DNA of 37,225 nucleotides from assembly GCA_021799275.1 (NCBI GenBank), contig JAJZAT010000030.1:1-37225 (forward strand), read 5' to 3'. A model generated the notes under the pieces. It saw only the letters and a program-made list of their open reading frames with translations, was not told the DNA's origin and did not search any database. This DNA is from Bacillota bacterium (GTDB lineage Bacteria; Bacillota; Sulfobacillia; JAJZYS01; JAJYTV01). The number at the start of each line of letters is the position of its first letter. The stretch's first letter is position 1. Position numbers and translations under genes: made by a program. This document shows positions 27,690-34,473 of this stretch, in pieces.

Positions 27690-28133
27690 CTAGGCCCTAG
27701 CTTCCAGGCGTTCGAGGCGTCCGAGCACCTCTAGGAGAGCCTGACTCTGTGCCTCCAGGTGCTCGAGGATCACTCGGACTTCCTCCTCGGCCTTCTGGTT
27801 CAGCTCGAAGTCGAGGTGCGCCTCGAGACGGTCCTTCGCAGCCTGGCGGTTCTGCGACATCATGATGATCGGGGCCGCGTAGGCGGCCTGGAACGAGAGC
27901 GCGAGGTTGAGGAGGATGAATGGATAGGGGTCCCAGCGCATGATCCAGCCCGTCACGTTCAGCACGACCCAGCACAGCAGCAGGACGCTCTGCGCGATGA
28001 TGAAGGACCAGGATCCCATCACGGTGGCGAAGCGGTCCGCGACCCGATCCCCTCGGGAAAGGTGCTCGTCGTAGACCTGGTTGACGTTGCGTACCGGCGG
28101 ATGCTGGTGCAAGAACCGTGCCGGAAATTCCAC
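27690..28133 (-). CDS. DUF1003 membrane protein
   Basis: This 147-residue protein has two membrane helices (about residues 47-70 and 78-98) and a charged C-terminal helix with coiled-coil character. The segments DRVADRFATVMGSWSFI, WDPYPFILLNLALSFQAAY and MSQNRQAAKDRLEAHLDFELN match DUF1003, whose function is unknown. The start is GTG 28133, with GGGAGG 7 nt upstream; the longer frame to 28274 has no such site. It lies downstream of mntH in the same direction but a strong hairpin separates them. Confidence 0.82.
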   Translation of the reverse strand: MEFPARFLHQHPPVRNVNQVYDEHLSRGDRVADRFATVMGSWSFIIAQSVLLLCWVVLNVTGWIMRWDPYPFILLNLALSFQAAYAAPIIMMSQNRQAAKDRLEAHLDFELNQKAEEEVRVILEHLEAQSQALLEVLGRLERLEARA

Positions 28134-28287
28134 TGTCCAGCCTCCCTGGCCTCTGTCCGGGTCTAGCGGGGCCAGCCCCGCGGCCCACTGGAGCGGCCGG
28201 TTTCGACACGGCCGCCAGGCGTTCCTGGGAGGTAGAGGAAGCCAGCGGCTGAGGGGCAAAGTGGATGCAGCCACCTCGCCATGCGCA

Positions 28288-28331
28288 CGCGGAAGGCGAT
28301 GCAGGCCATGCGCTCTGCATCGCCTTCCGCG
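28288..28331 (-). terminator. Large hairpin downstream of mntH
   Basis: A perfect 17-bp stem (28288-28304 with 28315-28331) with a 10-nt loop lies 15 nt after the mntH stop. It is followed by no U-tract on either strand. It probably marks the 3' end of the mntH transcript. Part of the loop (CCATGCGC) repeats at 28279-28286, just outside the stem. Confidence 0.55.
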
Positions 28332-28345
28332 GTGCGAGCCCGCCT

Positions 28346-29644
28346 TCAGCCCAGGAGGGGCAAAGGCAGTCCCGCGGTCTGCCAGAGCAGCACGACATTG
28401 AGCAGAAGCACGAATCCCGTGGCGGCTACGGCTACCGCCGTCGTGAGGCGCGAGTTGACGAGCTCGCCCATCAGTTCCTTGCGCGCGGTGAACTTGACCA
28501 CGGCGATCATCGGCAGCGGGAGCACGAGACTCAAGATGACCTGGCTGATCACGAGGGTCATCGTCGGGTCCACGCCGAGCGCCACGACGATGACCGTCGG
28601 CACCATCGTGACCAGCCTGCGGACCCAGACGGGGATGCGGAACCCAACGAACCCCTGCATGATCACTTGACCGGCCATCGTGCCGACGGTCGAGCTCGAA
28701 AGTCCGGACGCCAGGAGCGAGACCAGAAAGACGAACGCGGCGCCATCACCGAGGAGCGGCATCAAGGTGCGATAGGCGCCGGTGATGTCCGCGACACCCG
28801 AGTGGCCGTGGTGGAAGACCGCGGCCGACATGTAAAGCATCGCCATGTTGATGAGCCCCGCGAGGGACATCGCGATCACCACGTCGAGCAGTTCGAAGTG
28901 GTGCACGCGGCGCTTCTCACGGGCGGTGCGGGCCGGCACGCGATCCTGCATCAGGCCCGAGTGCAGGTACACGGCATGCGGCATGATGGTCGCCCCGATG
29001 ATGCCCACGGTCAGGAGGACGCTCTTCGGTCCCTGCAGCCAGGGCACCACGGCATGGATGGCCACCTGCCCCCACGCCGGGTGCGAGAACCCCGTCTCCA
29101 GCAGGTAGCTCAGCGCGATCACCGCGACGAGAACGCCGATCGCGGCCTCCAAGGCGCGAAAGCCGTAGCGGTCCAGCGACAGCAGGAGGTACGTGAGGAC
29201 GCCGGTGACCAGCGTCGCCACGATCATCGGGATGCCCAGCAGCAGATTGAGCGCCAGGGTGGCCCCCAGGAACTCCGCGAGGTCCGTGGCCATGGCCGCC
29301 ACCTCGCTCACGACCCACATGCCGACGGACACCGGGCGGCGGAACTCCCGCCGGCAGAGCTCGGGCAAGTTGCGCCCCGTCGCAATGCCGAGCTTTGCGG
29401 ATAGATTCTGGAACAGCATCGCCATGACATTGGCGAGCAGCACGACCCACAGCAGGTGATATCCAAACTCGGCGCCGCTTTGAATATTGGTGGCGTAGTT
29501 GCCAGGATCGATATAGGCGACCGACGCGATGAACGCGGGGCCAACAAACGGCAGCAGGGCCTTGATCCCGCGCCTGCGTCCGTCGAGTGCCTGCCGCGCC
29601 GCGATTTGGACGCTGCTCTGCGGCACCGGCGCCAGATCACGCAT
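28346..29644 (-). CDS. mntH: NRAMP family Mn2+/Fe2+ transporter
   Basis: This 432-residue, roughly eleven-helix transporter imports manganese or iron with protons. The metal site is intact: Asp46 and Asn49 in the DPGNYATN motif of helix 1, and Met221 in the A-x-x-M-P-H motif (GATIMPHA) of helix 6. The ATG has GGAGG 9 nt upstream. The upstream region contains a palindrome with DtxR-family geometry and two hairpins, described separately. A hairpin lies downstream. Length is normal for the family. Confidence 0.94.
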   Translation of the reverse strand: MRDLAPVPQSSVQIAARQALDGRRRGIKALLPFVGPAFIASVAYIDPGNYATNIQSGAEFGYHLLWVVLLANVMAMLFQNLSAKLGIATGRNLPELCRREFRRPVSVGMWVVSEVAAMATDLAEFLGATLALNLLLGIPMIVATLVTGVLTYLLLSLDRYGFRALEAAIGVLVAVIALSYLLETGFSHPAWGQVAIHAVVPWLQGPKSVLLTVGIIGATIMPHAVYLHSGLMQDRVPARTAREKRRVHHFELLDVVIAMSLAGLINMAMLYMSAAVFHHGHSGVADITGAYRTLMPLLGDGAAFVFLVSLLASGLSSSTVGTMAGQVIMQGFVGFRIPVWVRRLVTMVPTVIVVALGVDPTMTLVISQVILSLVLPLPMIAVVKFTARKELMGELVNSRLTTAVAVAATGFVLLLNVVLLWQTAGLPLPLLG

Positions 29645-29756
29645 CGCCGGTCGCCTCCTCGGCAGACGAGCTGCGCAGCACGGTCACCCAGCGGCTCACC
29701 ACTTCTCGTTCCATTCCCTGGGTTGTCGACAGGGTGTGCATGGTGCGCAGCGTAGG

Positions 29757-29826
29757 CGTCGGCGTCGACCTCGTGGCCCGCGACGCCGACGTTGCGGCCG
29801 ACGGGTGCGGCCTCACGGCCGCACCC
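29757..29826 (-). promoter_or_regulatory. Two hairpins in the mntH 5' region
   Basis: Read as a minus-strand transcript, GGGTGCGGCC (29826-29817) pairs perfectly with GGCCGCACCC (29812-29803) around GTGA, a GNRA-type tetraloop. Just downstream, CGTCGGCGTCG (29791-29781) pairs with CGACGCCGACG (29767-29757) around a 13-nt loop. They would sit about 110-180 nt before the mntH start. This could be a structured leader, but I do not recognise a known riboswitch; the conserved core of the yybP-ykoY manganese riboswitch was not found. Confidence 0.45.
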
Positions 29827-29917
29827 TCCAGGCGGCAGGTCCCGGGAAGGCTATACGCAGGGCCGGCGCCAAGGCGCTTAGGCGTGTCATCAACCATCTT
29901 TAAGACCCCCTGGGCGG

Positions 29918-29941
29918 ATGGATTAGTCGTGTCTAATCCAT
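29918..29941. promoter_or_regulatory. DtxR-type palindrome upstream of mntH
   Basis: ATGGATTAG (29918-29926) and CTAATCCAT (29933-29941) form a perfect 9-bp inverted repeat with a 6-nt spacer. The core TTAG-N6-CTAA has the same geometry as the DtxR/IdeR box (TTAGG...CCTAA family). Manganese importers are commonly repressed by DtxR-family MntR proteins, so an mntH operator is a reasonable inference. It lies about 275 bp upstream of the mntH start. Confidence 0.5.
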
Positions 29942-30272
29942 GGCTGATGCACCCATATGCCGCGAAGTTCAAAGCGGTCACGGACGCACCGCGTCGGCGA
30001 CTGCGGCGCAAGCCCCGAGGTCGTTCCGTGGGCGCCGCACGCCTCGACCGAACGCCCGCAGCATCAGCGCGACTGTTGGCAGATCCGCACCCGAGAGCAC
30101 GATGGAAGACTGATTGGTCGCACGCGGACCGACTGCTGGCCTCCCCTGGACCCAGCCCCCACCAAGATCACATAATATCTATTATCGGACGTAGCAGGGA
30201 GCGGCGAGGAAGGCACCAGGTACGGCCTGCGCGAACCTATCCCCCATCCGGATAGCTGGACGGAGGCAGGGC

Positions 30273-30473
30273 ATGAACGCAGAGATCACATGCACCCACT
30301 GCAGCACCGCGCTCGAGCTGGTCGGCGAAGAAGACTTCCGCACCGGCGGCGCCGCCGGTATCGCCGCCATGTTCCTCGGCAACTTCAATCAGCTGAGCGA
30401 AGGCATCCTGGCCTTGCAGATGTATCGCTGTCCGCAATGCGGCCACGTGGAGTTCTTCCTGCCCGGACGCTGA
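30273..30473 (+). CDS. Small zinc ribbon protein
   Basis: This 66-residue protein has two CxxC pairs, Cys7/Cys10 (ITCTHC) and Cys53/Cys56 (YRCPQCGH), which should bind one zinc ion as a zinc ribbon. The middle segment (EDFRTGGAAGIAAMFLGNF) and the ending VEFFLPGR resemble a conserved family of small uncharacterised zinc ribbon proteins. The ATG has GGAGG 6 nt upstream. No function can be assigned. It is divergent from mntH and convergent with the GrpB-family gene. Confidence 0.82.
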   Translation: MNAEITCTHCSTALELVGEEDFRTGGAAGIAAMFLGNFNQLSEGILALQMYRCPQCGHVEFFLPGR

Positions 30474-30568
30474 GCATCAGATCCGCTGGTTGCCTTAGGC
30501 AGGCTTGGCGGTGACGCCGACGACGCAGGTCGAGCGCTGGCGCGCCGGTGTTTCGTCCGGTCGACGCG

Positions 30569-31093
30569 TCAGGTTGGCCGCCCGTCCCCGCACGCCTGGC
30601 GCAGAACGCCTTGGATGAAGGCGGTCTTGGCTTCCGTGTAGGCGTCGCGGTCCTCGCGATGGCGCACGGCCAATCGGCGCTTGAGCTCCGCGTACGCCAG
30701 ACGCAGGTCTGGGTGGCTGCGCAAGCAGTCGCGGAACGCGACGTGGCGGCGGAACTCTTCGCTGCCGGGCATGCAGACGTACAGATGGTGCCGGGGCTCT
30801 CCCGCCGGCCACCTGAATGCCTCGCGGCCCGGGATGCCGAGATCTCCCTCGTGGTGGTAGCCGATCCCCTCGAGGGCCGCGATGGCTGCCGGCAGATCGT
30901 TCCCGCTTCGCAGCAGCGCGTCGACGTCGATGATGGGTTTCGCGGCAAGGCCGGGTACTGCGGTGCTGCCCACATGCTCGATGCGCACCGCCAGGGTGCC
31001 GAGGGCGGACGCGGCCCTGTCCTTGAGTGCAGCGAACAGCGCTGGCCACTCGGGGTCGTAGTCGACCACCACGATCGGGTCGATCGCCCCCAC
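30569..31093 (-). CDS. GrpB-family (UPF0157) protein
   Basis: About 174 residues with DPIVVVDYDPEWPALF near the start and RIEHVGSTAVPGLAAKPIIDVD after it, the hallmark of the GrpB/UPF0157 family, a nucleotidyltransferase-like fold of uncertain function. The conserved HHLYVCMPGSEEFRRHVAFRDCLR follows. The start is uncertain: GTG 31093 gives the usual family length, GTG 31111 is possible, and longer in-frame extensions would overlap the start of the divergent lipoprotein gene. No ribosome binding site decides this. Confidence 0.78.
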   Translation of the reverse strand: MGAIDPIVVVDYDPEWPALFAALKDRAASALGTLAVRIEHVGSTAVPGLAAKPIIDVDALLRSGNDLPAAIAALEGIGYHHEGDLGIPGREAFRWPAGEPRHHLYVCMPGSEEFRRHVAFRDCLRSHPDLRLAYAELKRRLAVRHREDRDAYTEAKTAFIQGVLRQACGDGRPT

Positions 31094-31166
31094 CCCCCAT
31101 GCATCGACCACATACTGGATCGGATCTACACCCAAGGATGGCTCACCTGGCGCCGGAGGTGCCCGC

Positions 31167-31976
31167 ATGAAGAGACGCACGGTCTCCATCGCGATGATCG
31201 CTGTCGGCGTGGTTCTCGGAGGATGCGGCGCAGGTTTCTCCGCGACGCACCAGGGCGCCAAGGCGACAGCCTCGGCCGCATGCCTCGCGCCGCACACCGT
31301 CTATCTCTTCCCTGGTGGCACCATGATCCAGCAGGGCGAAAGCGCGGCATGGCTGCGTCTTTCGCTCGACCCCGCACGCCGCCCCGCCGTCGTGGAGGAC
31401 GAACTTGTCGAAGCCGTCGTGCCTTCTACGACCGCATGGACGGTGAGAGACCTGACACTGGGTGCCAAAGATGGAGAGCACGTCGCGCAAGCCTGGCAGG
31501 AGGCCCAAGCCACCTCCCCTGACGTCCAGAAGGTCTTGTCCGCTGAGGTCTGCTTCACCGCCTGGGACCAGGTGACGGTCCGGAAGCTTTCGACCGTCGC
31601 AGGCGCAGCCGCCCAGCGCGCGCAGCACCTCATGCGCGGCATGTACGCGGCGGGCCCGCGGGTCCTGCGGCCCGGCGGGTCGTTCCTGGTGGCGGTGTTC
31701 GCGGGCAGCCTCGACGGCACCCTCTACCGCAACATGCGAACCAATGCGAACGTCGCCTGGTACGCCGTCGACGAGGCCGCTCCCAGGATCTACGGTGTCA
31801 CCCTGGCACAGTTCACATCGTTGGGCAATTTGGACTTCTACGAGTTTTCGCTGCCGGGGCGCATACCGCCCGGCGCCTACGTCCTGGCTCCCCTGACCCA
31901 TGAGAGGGCGGCGAACGTGGGCCCGGGGTTCATGAACGGTGCCGCAGACGGTGACTTCACGTTCGAGGTCCAGTAG
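31167..31976 (+). CDS. Predicted lipoprotein of unknown function
   Basis: This 269-residue protein starts with a lipoprotein signal: KRR, a hydrophobic stretch and the lipobox LGGC with Cys20. The ATG has GGAGG 7 nt upstream. The mature part contains two more cysteines (in SAACLAPH and SAEVCFTAWD), which could form a disulfide. I recognise no domain. It is divergent from the GrpB-family gene and convergent with the selenoprotein candidate, which makes disulfides or reduces oxidised thiols, but a functional link is only a guess. Confidence 0.72.
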   Translation: MKRRTVSIAMIAVGVVLGGCGAGFSATHQGAKATASAACLAPHTVYLFPGGTMIQQGESAAWLRLSLDPARRPAVVEDELVEAVVPSTTAWTVRDLTLGAKDGEHVAQAWQEAQATSPDVQKVLSAEVCFTAWDQVTVRKLSTVAGAAAQRAQHLMRGMYAAGPRVLRPGGSFLVAVFAGSLDGTLYRNMRTNANVAWYAVDEAAPRIYGVTLAQFTSLGNLDFYEFSLPGRIPPGAYVLAPLTHERAANVGPGFMNGAADGDFTFEVQ

Positions 31977-32002
31977 CCGAACGTGCGCCTTCGCAGCTCT
32001 GC

Positions 32003-32623
32003 TCAGCGCTGTTCGGCCGCGATGTCCCGCAGGGCGTCGCGCAGGGCCTCGTATGGGTGGGCTCCGACGATCATGTACTTGCCGTCGACGATGAACGTCG
32101 GAACACCGGTGATGCCGATCTCGCGCGCCCGCTCGAGCGAGCGCTCCACGCGTTCGCGGTAGTCCGGCCGCTCGAGGGACGCCATCGCCACCTCGGGATC
32201 GAGTCCCGCCCTCGCGGCCATCTGCCGCAGCACCTCGTCGTCGGCCAGGTTTAGGCCCTCGACGAAGTTGGCTCTGAAGAGCTCCCGGTGCAGGGCTTCC
32301 AGCTGTCCTTCGTCGCGCGCGTACTCCGAAAGGATGTGCGCCTTGCGCGTGTTGGTCAGGAGCTCAGGCGAGGCGAAGGGCAGCCCGAGCTCGCCGGCTC
32401 GCGTGCGAAGCCGTTCCTGCATCCTTTCGACCTGCTCCCGTGGCCTCCCGAAGTACTCCGCGACCGCAATGCCTTCCTCCGGGGTATCCTCGTGCAACTC
32501 GAAGGGCTGCCAGGTGACGTCCAACGTAAGTCCAGGTTCCTGGTTCAGCTTGTCGACGAGACCCTCGCCGATGTAGCAGAACGGTCAAACGTAATCCGAG
32601 AATATCTCCACCTGCAATGCCAT
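32003..32623 (-). CDS. DsbA/FrnE-like thiol oxidoreductase, candidate selenoprotein (TGA read as Sec13)
   Basis: Read from ATG 32623, the frame gives M-A-L-Q-V-E-I-F-S-D-Y-V, then TGA at 32587-32585, then P-F-C-Y-I-G-E-G-L and onward without interruption to a TGA at 32003. FrnE/DsbA-family proteins have S-D-x-x-C-P-x-C here, so the TGA exactly replaces the first active-site cysteine, giving U13-P-F-C16. The protein would have 206 residues. The cis-proline loop GVPTF lies at 173-177, and the helical insert typical of FrnE separates the two. The start has GAGGTGATC, a long match to the 16S rRNA 3' end, 5 nt upstream. A SECIS-like hairpin follows the TGA. Without recoding, the gene would start after the active site (TTG near 32524) and lack catalytic residues. 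A sequencing error (TGC to TGA) or a pseudogene are the alternatives. Confidence 0.85.
32543..32582 (-). promoter_or_regulatory. Bacterial SECIS-like hairpin downstream of the in-frame TGA
   Basis: Starting 2 nt after the TGA, the minus-strand RNA folds as GUUC, U, GCU, ACA, UCGGCGAG, loop GGU (32563-32561), then CUCGUCGA, CA, AGC, U, GAAC. That is 15 base pairs (one G-U), a U-U mismatch and a small internal loop in 40 nt. The apical loop begins 22 nt after the TGA, inside the 16-37 nt window usual for bacterial SECIS elements, and has the G-U pair seen in the loop of the E. coli fdhF element. SelB would bind it to deliver Sec-tRNA. Confidence 0.78.
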
Positions 32624-32925
32624 GCAGGATCACCTCATCTTCCTTGTTGGTGATTGTTCCGACCAGATCGTATCGACCTTCACAGTCTTAGTATATCCGC
32701 AGTCCGTTGGGGCCGCCGCATTGTCCTGACAATCTTCGCGTCGGCTCCCTGCCTGTGGCGCTCTCTCCCAATGGCACATGGCTGCCCGTCCGGGTACCTG
32801 GCCTGTGTCACGCTCCCTCCTTGGCGTGAGCCCATGGTGCCTCCATGTGTATACCTGAGTCTTCAGGTTATCTTAAGAGTTTTGTCCGTAATCTTTAGGC
32901 GAGTCACTGCGAAGGAGGGTCCCCT
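32624..32925. other. Divergent regulatory region with two palindromes
   Basis: This 302-bp region holds no convincing gene and separates the selenoprotein candidate from the surface-protein gene. It is less GC-rich than its surroundings. ATTGTC-CT-GACAAT (32720-32733) is a perfect 14-bp palindrome, and ACCTGA-GTCT-TCAGGT (32853-32868) is a 6-bp inverted repeat about 58 bp before the plus-strand start. A candidate -10 for the minus gene, TATACT, lies at 32695-32690, but no matching -35 was found. Confidence 0.45.
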
Positions 32926-34473
32926 GTGGAGTTGCGTAAGCTTGGTCTGGTAGCCGCCCTGGTAGCAGCTGCCGGTTTCGTGGCCCCTGTAGCGGTCGGC
33001 GCCCAGACCGCGACTGTCCCAGACTTTATGAATCTCGGCTTCTCGATGGTCGCCGCCTCGACCAACCTCGCGGCAGGTGCCGGTGGGTCGCTCCACTACG
33101 GATCCATCACCGTTCAGATACCGCAAGGAACCTTCACAGATCCCGTCACGTTCGAGCTCTTGCAAGGTCCGGTGTCGAACTTCCAGTCGGCCGCGCCCTC
33201 TGGCGAGACCGTGGTGACCGACTTCGCTCTGCGCGCGGTGGACACCAAGACACAACAGCCCCTCGCGAGCTTCCTCAAGCCAGTGATGGTCACGATCACG
33301 CAGAATGACATCAGTTCCGCCAGCCAGTACGACAACGTCACCCAGACAGGACAGATCGTGGCCAATCCCGTCGCCGCCATGGTCAGCGGCGACGTCCTCA
33401 CCCACCCCATCACCGCCGACGTGGTCGGCTGGGTCGTGCTGAGTCCGAGCAGTTCGGTGCCTGCCGTGCCCGATTTCACGCAACACGGTTTCCCGACCGT
33501 CGTCGCCTCGACTGACCTGGCAGCTGGTGCGGCTGGATCGGTGCATTACGGCGCGGTCTCAATCGGCATCCCGCAGGGCGCGTTCAGCCAGGCGGTCAAG
33601 GTTCAGCTGCTCCAAGGTCCGGTCATGAACTTCCAGTCCGCTGCACCCGCCGGTCAAACCGTGGTGACGGACTTCGCGCTGCGCGTGATCGACCCGAGCA
33701 CGGGTCAACTCATCGGTACGTTCCTCAAGCCGGTGACTGCCACCCTCACCCAGAGTGACATTGGCAGCACCAGCATGTACGACAACATCACGCCAAGCGG
33801 GCAGATCATGATGAACCCCATGCCCGCGGCCATCCATGGCGACGTCCTCACCCACCCCATCGCCGCTGCCACGGTTGGATGGGCGGTGCTCAGCCCGACG
33901 ACTTCGGTCCCGGCGGTGCCCGACTTCATGCAGCACGCCTTCCCCAACCTTGTTGCCTCCGTCAGCCTTGCTCCAAGTGCCGGCGGAACGGTGCACTACG
34001 GCGCGGTCTCGGTCAAGATCCCGCAAGGGGCGTTCACGCAGGCGGTGAAGTTCGAGTTGCTGCAAGGCTCGGACGCAACCTTCCAGGCGAGCGCCCCCGC
34101 CGGTGAGACGGTGGTATCGAACTTCGCTCTGAGGGCGGTCGACACCGCCACCGGGCAGCTGATCGGAACCTTCTCCAAGCCCGTGACGGTCACCATCAGC
34201 CAGAACGGGATCAACTCCGCGAGCACCTACGACAACGTCACCACAGCCGGGCAGATCATGCCGAACCCAATCCCTGCCAAGATCTCCGGCGATGTGCTGA
34301 CGCATCCCATTCCTGCCGCGATGGTCGGCTGGGTCGTCCTGAGCCGCGCCGCCACGGTGCCTGGCGCCACATCGCCAACCACCGGCATTCCCATCCTGCC
34401 GCTGGTGGGATCCGGCGCTCTGTTGATCGCCGCTGGCGCCCTGCTGGTCCGGTATGCGCGAGCTCACGCGTAG
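32926..34473 (+). CDS. Surface protein with three 150-residue repeats and sortase-type C-terminus
   Basis: 515 residues. A signal peptide (about residues 1-26, ending VGA) is followed by three repeats of exactly 150 residues starting at 31, 181 and 331, each opening V-P-D-F and containing H-Y-G-(A/S)-(V/I)-(S/T)-V-x-I-P-Q-G-(A/T)-F. They faintly resemble ZU5-like beta domains, but I cannot assign a family. The C-terminus has SPTTG (483-487), a hydrophobic segment and the basic tail RYARAHA, the layout of a cell-wall sorting signal with a variant of LPxTG. GTG 32926 has AAGGAGG 7 nt upstream. The sortase gene overlaps its end by 20 nt, so this is its probable substrate. Confidence 0.82.
   Translation: MELRKLGLVAALVAAAGFVAPVAVGAQTATVPDFMNLGFSMVAASTNLAAGAGGSLHYGSITVQIPQGTFTDPVTFELLQGPVSNFQSAAPSGETVVTDFALRAVDTKTQQPLASFLKPVMVTITQNDISSASQYDNVTQTGQIVANPVAAMVSGDVLTHPITADVVGWVVLSPSSSVPAVPDFTQHGFPTVVASTDLAAGAAGSVHYGAVSIGIPQGAFSQAVKVQLLQGPVMNFQSAAPAGQTVVTDFALRVIDPSTGQLIGTFLKPVTATLTQSDIGSTSMYDNITPSGQIMMNPMPAAIHGDVLTHPIAAATVGWAVLSPTTSVPAVPDFMQHAFPNLVASVSLAPSAGGTVHYGAVSVKIPQGAFTQAVKFELLQGSDATFQASAPAGETVVSNFALRAVDTATGQLIGTFSKPVTVTISQNGINSASTYDNVTTAGQIMPNPIPAKISGDVLTHPIPAAMVGWVVLSRAATVPGATSPTTGIPILPLVGSGALLIAAGALLVRYARAHA
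33016..34365 (+). repeat. Three tandem 450-bp coding repeats
   Basis: The V-P-D-F codons start at 33016, 33466 and 33916, so each unit is exactly 450 bp and the register holds to the end of the third unit at about 34365. The DNA has diverged (many synonymous and some amino acid changes), so the duplications are not recent. The second and third units are more alike than either is to the first in the opening segment. Confidence 0.85.

Larger units (their letters stand above)
29645..30272. other. Gene-free divergent region between mntH and the zinc ribbon gene
   Basis: No convincing protein gene lies in this 628-bp stretch. Short open frames on both strands have no recognisable motif and no good start context. 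Besides the hairpins and palindrome listed separately, an AT-rich inverted repeat ATAATA-TC-TATTAT lies at 30172-30185, about 90 bp before the zinc ribbon gene; its TATTAT could serve as a -10. No tRNA or recognised riboswitch was seen. Confidence 0.5.

Noticed and set aside
29637-30011. 124-codon minus-strand open frame overlapping the mntH start
   Set aside because: No conserved motif or convincing composition, and it covers the palindrome and hairpins; too weak to call a gene.
32003-32524. Reading the oxidoreductase as a 173-residue protein starting with TTG at 32524
   Set aside because: This start has no ribosome binding site, removes the CxxC active site and leaves the strongly initiated 33-codon upstream part unexplained.
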